Shown here: piece by piece, positions 37,445 through 47,376 of the stretch
Position numbering within the stretch: position 1 is the first letter of the stretch
Layout of the letters: every line of letters begins with the position of its first letter
From: Prolixibacter sp. NT017
GTDB lineage: Bacteria > Bacteroidota > Bacteroidia > Bacteroidales > Prolixibacteraceae
Assembly (NCBI RefSeq): GCF_009617875.1
Contig: NZ_BLAV01000001.1
Coordinates: forward strand, 1 to 64,000
Direction of reading: 5' to 3'
DNA: 64,000 nucleotides
Program-made: the position numbers and the translations under genes
Notes under the pieces: model-generated
What the model saw: the letters and a program-made list of their open reading frames with translations, nothing else
Databases searched by the model: none
Told to the model about the DNA's origin: nothing

Positions 37445-37499
37445 CCAGCTTGAAGAAAAGAACCCGTTTGCAAAAGTCGGGAATGATGGGAGGCTTACA

Positions 37500-40397
37500 A
37501 TGGATAGAAGGATAGTATCCGTTTTTTTCATATTGCTTTTATTTTTAGGTGAATCGCTTCAGGGAGCGATAAAGAGCATTGGTCTGCCCGTCATCAAGAA
37601 TTTCACTAAGCAGGATTATAGCGCCGGCACGCAAAGCTGGGCTATCGCCCAGGGTAGGGATGACAAACTGTATTTTGCCAATAATAACGGGCTCTTACAG
37701 TTCGATGGCGTCAATTGGAACACCTATCCGTTACCCAACTCATCCATTGTGCGTTCGTTATTGGTTGGCGATGAAAACCGGATTTACGTTGGTGGGTTCA
37801 ATGAGTTTGGTTATTTCCATCCCGACCAACAGGGACGTATGGTCTATCATTCTCTGTCTTCTCATCTTCCGGACGACGAAAAAAACTTTGGCGAGGTTTG
37901 GCGTATATACAAATTTAAAGGGCAACTGGTTTTTCAGTCATATACCAGCCTAATGCTGTGGGATGGCAAAACGTTCCGGATTTTGCATCCTGGGAAAGAT
38001 GAGCTGTTCCATTTTTCATTTAAAGTGAATGACCGACTGTGGATAGACAATCGCGCTGAGGGATTGCAGGAGCTGGTTAACGGGAGACTGGTTGCTCTTC
38101 CGGGTACGGAGAAAATACGTGGACAGGAAATCTGGGGAATATTACCGTTTCCGGGAAACCGGTTTATGATTGCGACACAGAACAAAGGCGTATTTCTGTA
38201 TGATGGCAAAGAGATGGTGGCATGGGATAATGAAGCTGACCAGCTTTTGAAAGCAAATCGTGTGATGGGGATTGCTCAGATTGATGGTGACCATTATGCG
38301 TTTGGAACTATTTCTCATGGAGTTGTCATTACCGATTCGAAAGGAAATGTTGTTCAGAATATCAGTCGTGAAGAAGGATTACAGAATAATACGGTTCTTT
38401 CCGTTTTCGTCGACAACGATCACAATCTCTGGCTTGGACTCGATAATGGTATTTCACAGATAAAAATAAACTCTCCGCTTTCGCTCATCGGGTTTAATAA
38501 TGGTGTCGGTGCAACCTATTCCGCGGCAATTTATAAAGGGAAAATATATCTTGCTACTAACCAGGGAGTGGTGTACCACAGTTGGGACCCGAATAAGAAA
38601 ATTAAGCGTTTGGGACGATTTACCATGCTGAACGCGACTCGTGGCCAGGCCTGGTCGTTGGAAGTGTTCGATAATATTTTGCTTGTTGGGCACAATGCAG
38701 GTGCGTTTCAAATAGTTAACGGAAAGCCGCAGCAGATTTCTTCTGTCATCGGATATTGGGGGTTCAGGCAAGTTCCGGGACATCCTGACCTGCTGATTGG
38801 AGGACATTATAATGGTTTGTCGCTTTTTAAAAGAGGTCCGAAAGGCTGGAAATATGTGCGCGAAATTGAAGGGTTTAAAGAGTCATCGCGGCAGTTCGAG
38901 TTTGATGACAAGGGAAATATCTGGATGGAACACGGTTATCGCGGGGTTTTCCGGATAGAAATCAGCGAGGATTACACGCATGTCATTCGCACCGAACTAT
39001 ACGGAAAGAAAGAAGGTTTGCCTCAGGCCACTAATGTGGGAATTTATCGCTTGAAAGGAAGACTGGTTTTTCTGACTACCGATGGTGTATACCAATATTT
39101 CCCAAGTACCAATAGTTTCCGTAAAAGTCAGACCTATTCCGAGCTATTCGGGAAATTGAAGGGATTAAGCTATATCCGGGAAGACAAAAGAGGTAATATC
39201 TGGTATTTCCGGAATAATCAGGCCGGAGTGATGCAGAAGCAACCCGATGGAACTTACCGTGGTGTTGAGATGCCTTTTAGGAGTTTGTCCGGAAGGTTTC
39301 TTCCTACGTTCGAGTTTGTTTTGCCCGTCGATGAGCAGGATGTTTTTATCGGTTATGACGACGGCGTGGCTCATTACGACCCGACTTTCATTAAATCGTG
39401 GAATAACAAGTTTTACACGTTGATCAGTAAAGTGTCGGTGATTAAAACTGATTCGGTGATTTTTTACGGCAACGGCCTGCAAAAGCAGGTTTCGTCTATT
39501 CCCTACCGGGAAAACGATCTTCGTTTTTATTTTGCTGCTGCCGATATGGAAAACATCGGGCATGTGACATACCAATTGAAGTTAGAGGGATTTGATGACG
39601 ACTGGAATAATTGGTCGGGGCGTACCATGCGTGATTATACCAACCTGCCGGAGGGGGACTATACCTTCATGGTAAGAGGAATCAACCGCTACGGAGTTGA
39701 GAGTGCTCCGGCTACCTATCGTTTTACCATATTGCCTCCTTGGTACCGGAGTGTGTGGGCATATCTTGTTTATGGCTTTTTGTTCTTACTACTCGTGTGG
39801 GGAATTTATTATTTCATTCGCTGGAAAATGAAACGTTCCAAAGAGAAGGAAGCTAACCGGCAACGGGAACTCTATGCCCGACGGGAAGAAGAACTGGGAC
39901 GAAAACAGTTGGAAGCTGATAAAGAAATTATTCGTTTACGGAACGATAAGTTGCGCAATGAGATGGTTCATAAAGAGAAAGAGTTGGCAAATGCTTCGAT
40001 GGAGATGATCCAGAAGAACAAGATGCTCAACAAAATCAAAAACGATCTCAAGAAAGCGACGGAGAATATAACTGACGAAAGTTTACAGGCCCGGCTAAGG
40101 AGCATTCTGAGACGAATCGACCGCCAGGTAGACAACGAAAAGCAATGGCAGATATTCGAAACACATTTCGAAACTGTTCATGAAGATTTTCTGACACGTA
40201 TAAAAGAGCAGTTTCCAGAGCTTTCACCCAAAGAACTGAAGTTGTGTGCCTATCTGCGAATGAATATTTCCAGTAAGGAAATTGCTGCCTTGATGAATAT
40301 CTCCGTCAGAGGAGTCGAAATAAGTCGATACCGGTTGCGTAAAAAACTAGGCCTGCAACGTCACGATAATCTCACCGACTTTATTCTTCGTTTTTAG
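37500..40397 (+). CDS. PUL3 sensor-regulator: propeller, Y_Y_Y, membrane segment, coiled coil, LuxR HTH
   Basis: 965 residues. After a signal peptide (VSVFFILLLFLGESLQG) comes a large periplasmic beta-propeller with Reg_prop-like repeats (NLWLGLDNGISQI, NIWMEHGYRGVFRI, NIWYFRNNQAGVM), then a Y_Y_Y domain (YQLKLEGFDDDWNNWSGRTM), a transmembrane helix (VWAYLVYGFLFLLLVWGIYY), a long coiled coil (KEKEANRQRELYARREEELG onward) and a C-terminal LuxR-type HTH (LKLCAYLRMNISSKEIAALM then ISVRGVEIS). No histidine-kinase or receiver domain is seen, so it would carry a signal from periplasmic oligosaccharide straight to DNA. It precedes susC and is expected to activate PUL3. The ATG at 37500 is chosen to start the signal; 37425 is an alternative. 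Confidence 0.88.
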   Translation: MDRRIVSVFFILLLFLGESLQGAIKSIGLPVIKNFTKQDYSAGTQSWAIAQGRDDKLYFANNNGLLQFDGVNWNTYPLPNSSIVRSLLVGDENRIYVGGFNEFGYFHPDQQGRMVYHSLSSHLPDDEKNFGEVWRIYKFKGQLVFQSYTSLMLWDGKTFRILHPGKDELFHFSFKVNDRLWIDNRAEGLQELVNGRLVALPGTEKIRGQEIWGILPFPGNRFMIATQNKGVFLYDGKEMVAWDNEADQLLKANRVMGIAQIDGDHYAFGTISHGVVITDSKGNVVQNISREEGLQNNTVLSVFVDNDHNLWLGLDNGISQIKINSPLSLIGFNNGVGATYSAAIYKGKIYLATNQGVVYHSWDPNKKIKRLGRFTMLNATRGQAWSLEVFDNILLVGHNAGAFQIVNGKPQQISSVIGYWGFRQVPGHPDLLIGGHYNGLSLFKRGPKGWKYVREIEGFKESSRQFEFDDKGNIWMEHGYRGVFRIEISEDYTHVIRTELYGKKEGLPQATNVGIYRLKGRLVFLTTDGVYQYFPSTNSFRKSQTYSELFGKLKGLSYIREDKRGNIWYFRNNQAGVMQKQPDGTYRGVEMPFRSLSGRFLPTFEFVLPVDEQDVFIGYDDGVAHYDPTFIKSWNNKFYTLISKVSVIKTDSVIFYGNGLQKQVSSIPYRENDLRFYFAAADMENIGHVTYQLKLEGFDDDWNNWSGRTMRDYTNLPEGDYTFMVRGINRYGVESAPATYRFTILPPWYRSVWAYLVYGFLFLLLVWGIYYFIRWKMKRSKEKEANRQRELYARREEELGRKQLEADKEIIRLRNDKLRNEMVHKEKELANASMEMIQKNKMLNKIKNDLKKATENITDESLQARLRSILRRIDRQVDNEKQWQIFETHFETVHEDFLTRIKEQFPELSPKELKLCAYLRMNISSKEIAALMNISVRGVEISRYRLRKKLGLQRHDNLTDFILRF

Positions 40398-40847
40398 AAT
40401 CGTACCAGAAAAATCTGCCTCTTTCTTTTTATTTCTTTCTCACTGTAAGACAATACATTTCTTTCCTACTCTATACGCTTTATCCGGATTAGCTGTTGGA
40501 GAGAATCTTACTTGTGTTTTGAACAAAAAGCCAGCGTTTCCTACAATCCTGGTAGTTCACATTTGCTTAATATTGGTCATACCTCTGTCAACCTTCCCCA
40601 TTTTTTAATTTGATGTAGTCAAAATCAGTGTGAGATATTGCAATTTTTTAGTTTTTTAAATTTTATTGAATTGAAAATGAGTAAATAAGAAATTGAATGA
40701 TGAAAAAATGATGTATTGTTAAAAAGTGTTTGATGAGTTTTTGTTGGGTGGTGAAATTCTTCTGAACACTATATGAAGACTTCTTTTGTGACTGTATTTG
40801 TAAAGTCAATGTTAAATCGATGTTGTTTTAAACTTTGATCCTACTCT
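40398..40847 (+). other. Regulatory gap between the PUL3 regulator and susC
   Basis: 450 bases without a gene, AT-rich towards the end. It must contain the susC promoter and probably the binding site of the regulator. No perfect dyad or TAnnTTTG element stands out by eye. TTCTTTTGTGA (40781-40791) is shared with the gap upstream of the PUL1 susC. Confidence 0.5.
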
Positions 40848-43800
40848 ATGAAAAAAGTCTTCATTTTAACGTTTCTGGTTCTGGTGGCAACACTGGGATT
40901 TGCTCAGGAACGGAATGTACAAGGAACGGTAACCAGCGCTGAAGATGGTTCGCCGATTCCGGGCGTTAGTATTTCGGTAAAAGGTACCACAACAGGAACC
41001 ATTACCGATGTTAACGGTAACTATTTAATTAAGGTGGGCGATAACGCCACCCTGGTGTTTTCGTTTATTGGATTGAAAACGCAGGAAGTTCCGGTTCAGG
41101 GACAATCGCAAATCAACGTCAGCATGCAAAGCGAGACCATGGGCGTTGACGAAGTAGTGGTTGTTGGTTACGGTACACAAAAGAAAAGTGTTGTAACCGG
41201 TTCCATTGCCAAAGTAAACTCTTCTGATATCAATAAAACAGCTAATCTTCGGACCGAACAAGCCCTTCAGGGACGTACTGCCGGTGTGACTATCACCAGC
41301 AACTCTGGTCAACCCGGTGCCGGACTGGACGTGAAAGTTCGCGGTACTTCATCCATCAACTCGGGTACACAGCCGTTGTATGTTGTCGATGGTGTTCCGG
41401 TTGACGGTGGAATTGACTACCTGAACCCCGGTGATATCGCATCCATCGAAGTGCTGAAAGATGCTGCTTCTGCTGCTATCTATGGTTCTCGTGGTGCGAA
41501 TGGTGTTGTGCTGATTACCACCAAGAATGGTAAAGCCGGCAAAATGACCGTCTCATACGATGGTTATTATGGTGTTCAGAATCCGTGGAAGAAGCTGTCG
41601 GTGTTAGATGCAACGCAGTATGCGGTGATTATGAACGAAGCCTCTGTGAATGGTGGTGGCCAGCCGATTTTCTCTGACCCATATTCTTATGGAAAAGGAA
41701 CTGACTGGCAGGATGAGGTCTTTAACTACGATGCACCGATTCAGAATCACCAGGTAACTATTTCCGGTGGAAACGAGAAGTCGAAGTATCTGACTTCTAT
41801 CTCATACTTCAATCAGCAGGGTATTGTTGCCAAGGGACATTCAAATTATGAGCGTATGACCCTTCGTTTCAATGCCGATCACAATGTTTCCAGGATTTTC
41901 AAATTTGGTCACAACTTTGGTTACTCGCGTACCAAAAGCGAAGGCGTTGATGAAAATACGGAATGGGGTTCTCCGCTGGGCCGTGCACTGAACATGGACC
42001 CGATTACGCCGGTCGTAGTAACCGATTCAACTGCCGCTGCAGCCTTGCTGTCGAACTATCCTAATGCAGTGACCAACGCCAAAGGACAACCTTACGGAAT
42101 TTCTCCTTACGTGACTTCCGAGATTGTGAATCCGGTGGCTGCACTGGCCATTCTGCACAATAAAGGTTATTCCGATAAATTCGTAGGAAACCTCTATGCT
42201 GAATTGACGATTCTGAAGAATATCAAGTTGCGTTCGACCTTTGGTGCTGATATCGCTTTCTGGGGAAATGATGGTTCATCACCGGTTCATTATCTGAATG
42301 CAACCAATTACCAGGATTACAACAGTATGCACCGTGAAACCAGTAAGGCGTTGAACTTTAACTGGGAGAACACGATTACTTACCATAACCTATGGAATGA
42401 TACGCACGATTTCACGTTCCTGTTGGGTAATACCATTTACAAAGCCGAAGGAAACACCATGGGCGGTTCAAAGCAGGGAATGCCCTTCTACGATCCGTCG
42501 ATGAACTATTTCGACTATGCACAGAACGAAGAGAGTGAAAATCTGTACGGTTACGCATGGCACTCATCGTTGCTGTCGTACTTTGGCCGTATGAACTACA
42601 GCTACAAAGACAAGTACCTGTTTACCGGTACGGTTCGTATGGATGGTTCATCGAAGTTCGGACCGAACAATCGTTATGCAATATTCCCTTCATTCTCTGC
42701 TGGGTGGGTGCTTTCGCAGGAAGATTTCATGGCTGGAAGCAGTGTTGTGAATTTCCTGAAGATTCGTGCCAGCTGGGGACAAAACGGTAACCAGCAGATC
42801 GACGATTATGCGTATACTTCGTTGATTGGTAGCGGTAGTCGTTACACTTTCGGTGTTGATCAGACACTGACTCCAGGGGCAAGTCCTACGAAAATTTCGA
42901 ACCCCGACCTGAAATGGGAAACTGTTGAGCAGACTGACATTGGTATGGATATCGGTTTGCTGAAAAATAAATTCCGTTTTGCACTCGACTATTATCATAA
43001 GTTAACCCGCGATATGTTGGTGACTGCACCGATTCCTGCACTTGTAGGTAATGCTGCTCCGCTGACTAACCTGGGCGATATGTTGAACACTGGTTTTGAC
43101 GGTGAATTCAGCTACAAAGCCAAGATTGGTGAAGTGAGTCTGGACACCCGACTGACAGTTTCATACCTGAAGAATGAGGTTCAGAAAATCGGTAACGAAT
43201 CTGGTTATATTACTGGTGCAACCTGGGGACCGGAAGGCATGCAGATTACCCGCATCGAAGAAGGTAAGCCAATGAACTATTTCTATGGCTACAAAACCGA
43301 CGGTATTCTGCAAAACCAGGCAGAAGCTGATGCTTATAACTCAACCTACGGCCAAAGCGCTGTTCCGGGCGATGTTCGTTTTGTTGACGTCAACAACGAC
43401 GGAACTATCAGCGATTTGGACCGCACCATGATTGGTGACCCGACTCCAAGTTGGACATATGGACTGAATATTGGAGCAAACTACCGTCAGTGGGATTTCA
43501 ACCTCTTCCTGCAGGGTGTTACCGGAAACGATATCTACGATGCTTCTCATCGTTATGATCTGGCTAACGCCAACTACACAACTGAAGTACTGGATCGCTG
43601 GACAGGTGAGGGAACTTCTACATCTCACGCTCGTGTTACCCTGAACGATACGAACCGTAACTACCGTTCGTCGGATCTGTACGTTCATAGTGGAAACTAC
43701 GTGCGCATCAAAAACCTGCAGATTGGTTATTCATTGCCAACGAGTGCTACCAACTGGATGCATATCTCCAGACTGAGAATCTATGGTTCAGCACAGAACC

Positions 43801-43913
43801 TCTACACCATTACCGGCTACAAAGGTTTTGACCCGGAAATCAACGGAGGTATTGACCGCGGTATCTATCCGCAGCCGCGTACCTACATGATGGGTGTAAA
43901 CCTTACTTTCTAA
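40848..43913 (+). CDS. SusC-like TonB-dependent transporter (PUL3)
   Basis: 1,021 residues. Signal peptide (MKKVFILTFLVLVATLGFAQ), carboxypeptidase-like domain (VQGTVTSAEDGSPIPGVSIS), TonB-box-like region (VDEVVVVGYGTQKKSVVTG), plug (QPLYVVDGVPVDGGIDYLNP, ASAAIYGSRGANGVVLITTK) and a barrel ending GVNLTF. There is no STN domain, which agrees with control by the propeller/HTH regulator rather than a sigma/FecR pair. It is intact and is the best in-window reference for the broken PUL1 copy, with which it shares the same domain order. Its start codon context TCTATGAAAAAA matches the complement of the small-RNA seed described at 54202-54290. Confidence 0.95.
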   Translation: MKKVFILTFLVLVATLGFAQERNVQGTVTSAEDGSPIPGVSISVKGTTTGTITDVNGNYLIKVGDNATLVFSFIGLKTQEVPVQGQSQINVSMQSETMGVDEVVVVGYGTQKKSVVTGSIAKVNSSDINKTANLRTEQALQGRTAGVTITSNSGQPGAGLDVKVRGTSSINSGTQPLYVVDGVPVDGGIDYLNPGDIASIEVLKDAASAAIYGSRGANGVVLITTKNGKAGKMTVSYDGYYGVQNPWKKLSVLDATQYAVIMNEASVNGGGQPIFSDPYSYGKGTDWQDEVFNYDAPIQNHQVTISGGNEKSKYLTSISYFNQQGIVAKGHSNYERMTLRFNADHNVSRIFKFGHNFGYSRTKSEGVDENTEWGSPLGRALNMDPITPVVVTDSTAAAALLSNYPNAVTNAKGQPYGISPYVTSEIVNPVAALAILHNKGYSDKFVGNLYAELTILKNIKLRSTFGADIAFWGNDGSSPVHYLNATNYQDYNSMHRETSKALNFNWENTITYHNLWNDTHDFTFLLGNTIYKAEGNTMGGSKQGMPFYDPSMNYFDYAQNEESENLYGYAWHSSLLSYFGRMNYSYKDKYLFTGTVRMDGSSKFGPNNRYAIFPSFSAGWVLSQEDFMAGSSVVNFLKIRASWGQNGNQQIDDYAYTSLIGSGSRYTFGVDQTLTPGASPTKISNPDLKWETVEQTDIGMDIGLLKNKFRFALDYYHKLTRDMLVTAPIPALVGNAAPLTNLGDMLNTGFDGEFSYKAKIGEVSLDTRLTVSYLKNEVQKIGNESGYITGATWGPEGMQITRIEEGKPMNYFYGYKTDGILQNQAEADAYNSTYGQSAVPGDVRFVDVNNDGTISDLDRTMIGDPTPSWTYGLNIGANYRQWDFNLFLQGVTGNDIYDASHRYDLANANYTTEVLDRWTGEGTSTSHARVTLNDTNRNYRSSDLYVHSGNYVRIKNLQIGYSLPTSATNWMHISRLRIYGSAQNLYTITGYKGFDPEINGGIDRGIYPQPRTYMMGVNLTF

Positions 43914-45475
43914 TGCTTAACAGGAAAATGACAAGAAAGATGAAAATTCAAAATATTCTCAAAGTTGCCCTTTTCTCCCTGGTGATCCTGTTCTCTACGT
44001 CATGTTCCGATTACCTGGACATGAAGCCGCTCAACACACGGGTTGAAGAGAACTTTTACCAGAATCAACAGGACATGTATGATGCAATGGTCGCTGTATA
44101 CGATGTATTGCAGTGGGGCGGTTACCAGGGCTATATCCCTGAAGAAACACTCGCAAATGTTGCTTCTGACGACGCATATGCCGGCGGTGCCAACGCTGGT
44201 GACCAGCCTGCTTGGGTAGCGCTCGATAATTTCAGCCTGACCCCAACACTGGGTCCGCAGGCAAGTATCTGGGGACGCTATTACAGTGGTATTTATCGTG
44301 CTAACCTGTTCATGGAAAAGCTTCCCGGAGCAACCGTTTCTGACGATTTTGCCAAGCGTTCGACTGCTGAGGTTAAGTTCCTGAGAGCTTTCTATTACTT
44401 CCAGCTGGAGCGTTGGTTCGGAAATCTTCCATTGATTCTGAAAACGCTGAAGCCATCGGAATATGACTATCCGCAGAGCGCGCCCGCAGATATTTATGCT
44501 CAGATTGAAAAAGATTTGACTGAAGCGATTCCTGATCTTCCTTTAACGGTATCGGATAGCGAGAAAGGACGTATCACCAAAGGTGCCGCTGAATCGTTGC
44601 TGGCCCGCGTTATCTTATTCGAAAACGATGATGCCCGCATGGGGGAAGTGGCTAACCTGATTGACGATGTTGTGAACTCTGGCGTATACGATTTGGTACC
44701 GGATTATGGCCAGATCTTTACCAACGCAGGACGTAACAATATTGAGTCAGTATTTGAAATTCAGCACTCATACAACTCCAAGTGGGGAGACTGGGGGTGG
44801 CTGCCAGGCGGCGAAGGAAACATCGCTACTGTAATGATTGGTATGCGCGACTATAACGGACCTACTTTCCAGGCTGGTTGGGGATTCTCTCCTGTAACCG
44901 AAAAACTGGCTAACGATATGAAAGGCGACCCGCGTTTCCAATACTCTATCATCGATGTATCGGACGGTACCATGGATGAAACCGGTATGATGAACGCAAC
45001 GCTTGACGGTGGTGAGCAGATTAAGTACAAGCCGGGTTATCAGAACACCGGGTACTTTGTCCGGAAAAATGCGCCGCTGAAGGAAAATGTAGCTCCTGAC
45101 GGTGAACCGATGATCAACTACCCAAACAACGTTCGCGTCATTCGGTACTCGGATGTACTGCTGATGGGAGCAGAAGCTTATGCCCGCAGTGGTAACGACG
45201 GCAAAGCTCAGACTTACCTGAACGAGGTTCGTGACCGCGTTGGACTCCCTGCTGTAACAGCAACCGGAACTGATTTGGTACAGGCTATCTGGAAAGAGCG
45301 TCGCTTCGAACTGGCGTTCGAAGGTCAGCGTTACTGGGATCTGGTTCGTACCGGACGTGCATCATCTGTACTGGGTGATCGTAACTGGCAATCGGGCCGT
45401 AACGAGTATCTGCCTATTCCGCAGTCTGAAATTGACAACACCAATAGAACCCTGGAACAGAATCCGGGCTACTAA
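43913..45475 (+). CDS. SusD-like glycan-binding lipoprotein (PUL3)
   Basis: 520 residues with a lipobox (LFSLVILFSTSCSDYLDMKP). N-terminal SusD domain: AEVKFLRAFYYFQLERWFGN. C-terminal SusD/RagB domain: RYSDVLLMGAEAYARSGNDG then WKERRFELAFEGQRYWDLVR and LEQNPGY. The ATG at 43913 overlaps the susC stop by one base (TAATG), suggesting coupled translation; in-frame ATGs at 43928 and 43940 are possible starts nearer the signal peptide. It caps the SusC transporter and binds the polysaccharide at the surface. Confidence 0.93.
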   Translation: MLNRKMTRKMKIQNILKVALFSLVILFSTSCSDYLDMKPLNTRVEENFYQNQQDMYDAMVAVYDVLQWGGYQGYIPEETLANVASDDAYAGGANAGDQPAWVALDNFSLTPTLGPQASIWGRYYSGIYRANLFMEKLPGATVSDDFAKRSTAEVKFLRAFYYFQLERWFGNLPLILKTLKPSEYDYPQSAPADIYAQIEKDLTEAIPDLPLTVSDSEKGRITKGAAESLLARVILFENDDARMGEVANLIDDVVNSGVYDLVPDYGQIFTNAGRNNIESVFEIQHSYNSKWGDWGWLPGGEGNIATVMIGMRDYNGPTFQAGWGFSPVTEKLANDMKGDPRFQYSIIDVSDGTMDETGMMNATLDGGEQIKYKPGYQNTGYFVRKNAPLKENVAPDGEPMINYPNNVRVIRYSDVLLMGAEAYARSGNDGKAQTYLNEVRDRVGLPAVTATGTDLVQAIWKERRFELAFEGQRYWDLVRTGRASSVLGDRNWQSGRNEYLPIPQSEIDNTNRTLEQNPGY

Positions 45476-45526
45476 GCAGTGTTCTGATTTATCGATTCTT
45501 ATTTGAAATATTAATACTGATTTGAA

Positions 45527-47257
45527 ATGAAAATCAATAAGATATTCAATTATATATTCATCCTGGGAGCTATTGCACTGGCATTTACGTCATGCGACCC
45601 TCAGGTTGTAGACGGTCCGCAACTCGGGCCCAAGCCCTCGGCTGATCAGTTGTCTTTCACAATTGCCCAGGGAGCGGATGACTTTCATCCGGTAATTGCC
45701 AATACTTCCAATATTACCGGAATTGCCAAATGGGATTTTGGTAACGGAAATAAGGGAACAGGAGAATCTGTTACTCCGTATTATCCTCTATCGGGAAAAT
45801 ATACAGTGACAATGACGCTTTATACGTCGGGTGGTTCTGCATCTGTAACAAAAGAATATTCGCAGGATGTAACCGATTATTCATACTTCCAGGATCCGGC
45901 TATCATTGCTCTTTCCGGAGGTGTTGATAACCTGAACGGTAAAACCTGGGTAGCCGATTCACTGGCTCAGGGCCATTACGGTGTCGGTCCGGCCGGAAGC
46001 GACGGTACTGCTTGGTGGAGTGCAGCTCCTATGGATAAAAGTGGTTTTGGTGCCTATGACGATGAGCTGAATTTCAAACTGAACGGATTTGTGGTTACTT
46101 ATACGAACCATGGAAAGTCTTTTGTCAAAAGCTATCAGTCAGGTGTCTCATTTTATTCAAATCCTGTTGATGCGGGTGGCGACCTGACAGTTGATTACAC
46201 ATCCGAGCCGGGTAGCTGGTCTATTTCTACCGAGAATGGAAAGCAGTACCTGATTTTAAGCGGTCCTACTCCCATTTTCCCAACCTTCGACGTAGGTGCG
46301 GTAGACGGGAAGTATGAAATTCTGAACATTTCAGAGAATAAACTTGAGTTGGTTGCTACCGGAGGTGATGGTAATGCATGGCATTACCTGTTGATCCCCA
46401 AAGGATACGTGAAACCCACCGTAAAATGGGATTTAAATGTAGCAGCCGGAGCAGACGCCAATACCTTTGATATTTCTTTGGCTAACGTGGATATTCCTTC
46501 AGGAATCAGCATCAGCCAGGTAACCTATGATTTTGGCGACGGAAGTGATCCGGTTACCGTAAGTGATTATACACAGTCGGTATCTCATACCTACATGCGG
46601 CAAGGAACCTATACGGTGACAGCAACGCTCGAAGCGAATGAGCAACAAGTAAAAACCAGTACCGTTGACGTGGCCCAGAATTCTCCGGATTATGTGCCGT
46701 TCCAGCCGAATGTGATGGTGATGTACAACGATTTCAGTGAAGTACAGATGGAGCCGGTTCTTGGGCAGGATTGCTCGGTTGACGTGGTTGCTAACCCATC
46801 GAAAATCTACCCGAACAAATCGGCTTACGTAGCCCATTACAGTAAATCAAATCAGCAATGGGCCAACGCATACCTGCAGTTGCCTGCCGGTTATCGTTTC
46901 GATTTGCGCACGGTTCACACCTTCTCGTTAATGGTTTATGGTAAAGCCGGAGACGTTGTTCTGCTGAAACTCGAGAATACCGACTTGGGGGGTAATGCAT
47001 GGACAACTGGTGTTGAGGCTCCAACTTATACCATTCAAAATGATAACACCTGGGAGAAAGTTACATTCGAGTTTGCCGGAGCTGGTACAGCACAAGGCCA
47101 GACAGGCGATGTGACGACTGACCCAACATACAGCAATGATTACTACAACGTTGTTCGTATTATGCTGAACCCGGGAAATGGCACCGGTGATTTCGATTTC
47201 TATTTCGATGAATTGCAGGGGCCGTCAGTAGAGGGAATTAAATCCGCACAGTTCTAA
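45527..47257 (+). CDS. PKD-domain surface glycan-binding lipoprotein (SGBP-like)
   Basis: 576 residues with a lipobox (GAIALAFTSCDPQ). Two PKD-type domains are visible: residues about 45-115 (AKWDFGNGNKGTGESVTPYY) and about 300-375 (ISQVTYDFGDGSDPVTVSDY then THTYMRQGTYTVTA-like HTYMRQGTYTVTATL). The C-terminal about 190 residues look like a jelly-roll carbohydrate-binding module (YNDFSEVQMEPV, HTFSLMVYGKAGDVVLLKLE, FDFYFDELQG). The middle region resembles the lipocalin-like part seen in similar proteins. Its position after susD marks it as the SusE/F-position binding protein that holds beta-glucan at the surface. It has no enzyme motifs. Confidence 0.82.
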   Translation: MKINKIFNYIFILGAIALAFTSCDPQVVDGPQLGPKPSADQLSFTIAQGADDFHPVIANTSNITGIAKWDFGNGNKGTGESVTPYYPLSGKYTVTMTLYTSGGSASVTKEYSQDVTDYSYFQDPAIIALSGGVDNLNGKTWVADSLAQGHYGVGPAGSDGTAWWSAAPMDKSGFGAYDDELNFKLNGFVVTYTNHGKSFVKSYQSGVSFYSNPVDAGGDLTVDYTSEPGSWSISTENGKQYLILSGPTPIFPTFDVGAVDGKYEILNISENKLELVATGGDGNAWHYLLIPKGYVKPTVKWDLNVAAGADANTFDISLANVDIPSGISISQVTYDFGDGSDPVTVSDYTQSVSHTYMRQGTYTVTATLEANEQQVKTSTVDVAQNSPDYVPFQPNVMVMYNDFSEVQMEPVLGQDCSVDVVANPSKIYPNKSAYVAHYSKSNQQWANAYLQLPAGYRFDLRTVHTFSLMVYGKAGDVVLLKLENTDLGGNAWTTGVEAPTYTIQNDNTWEKVTFEFAGAGTAQGQTGDVTTDPTYSNDYYNVVRIMLNPGNGTGDFDFYFDELQGPSVEGIKSAQF

Positions 47258-47280
47258 CATTTGGATTTGTGATTAATAAT

Positions 47281-47310
47281 ATCCGGAGGTGTCATCGTAC
47301 ATCTCCGGAT
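47281..47310 (+). terminator. Hairpin between the PUL3 binding protein and enzyme genes
   Basis: ATCCGGAGGTG (47281-47291) pairs with CATCTCCGGAT (47300-47310), 10 of 11 bases, with a weak T-run. It may be a partial terminator lowering expression of the downstream GH genes. Confidence 0.55.
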
Positions 47311-47376
47311 TTCTAAAATTTTGGGACCTTTTTATACGCAATTTTTTAGTGGTTTAAATTTTTAAGGATATTGGCT

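Noticed and set aside
37425-37499. Earlier start of the PUL3 regulator overlapping the GroES-like gene
   Set aside because: It would put 25 polar residues in front of the signal peptide; the ATG at 37500 begins the hydrophobic signal directly.
471-40791. TTCTTTTGTGA shared upstream of PUL1 and PUL3 susC as a common operator
   Set aside because: The string is short and T-rich and lies 133 and 57 bases before the respective start codons, with no dyad symmetry.
40398-40847. Small gene or riboswitch in the gap before the PUL3 susC
   Set aside because: No frame of useful length and no strong conserved structure could be found by eye.
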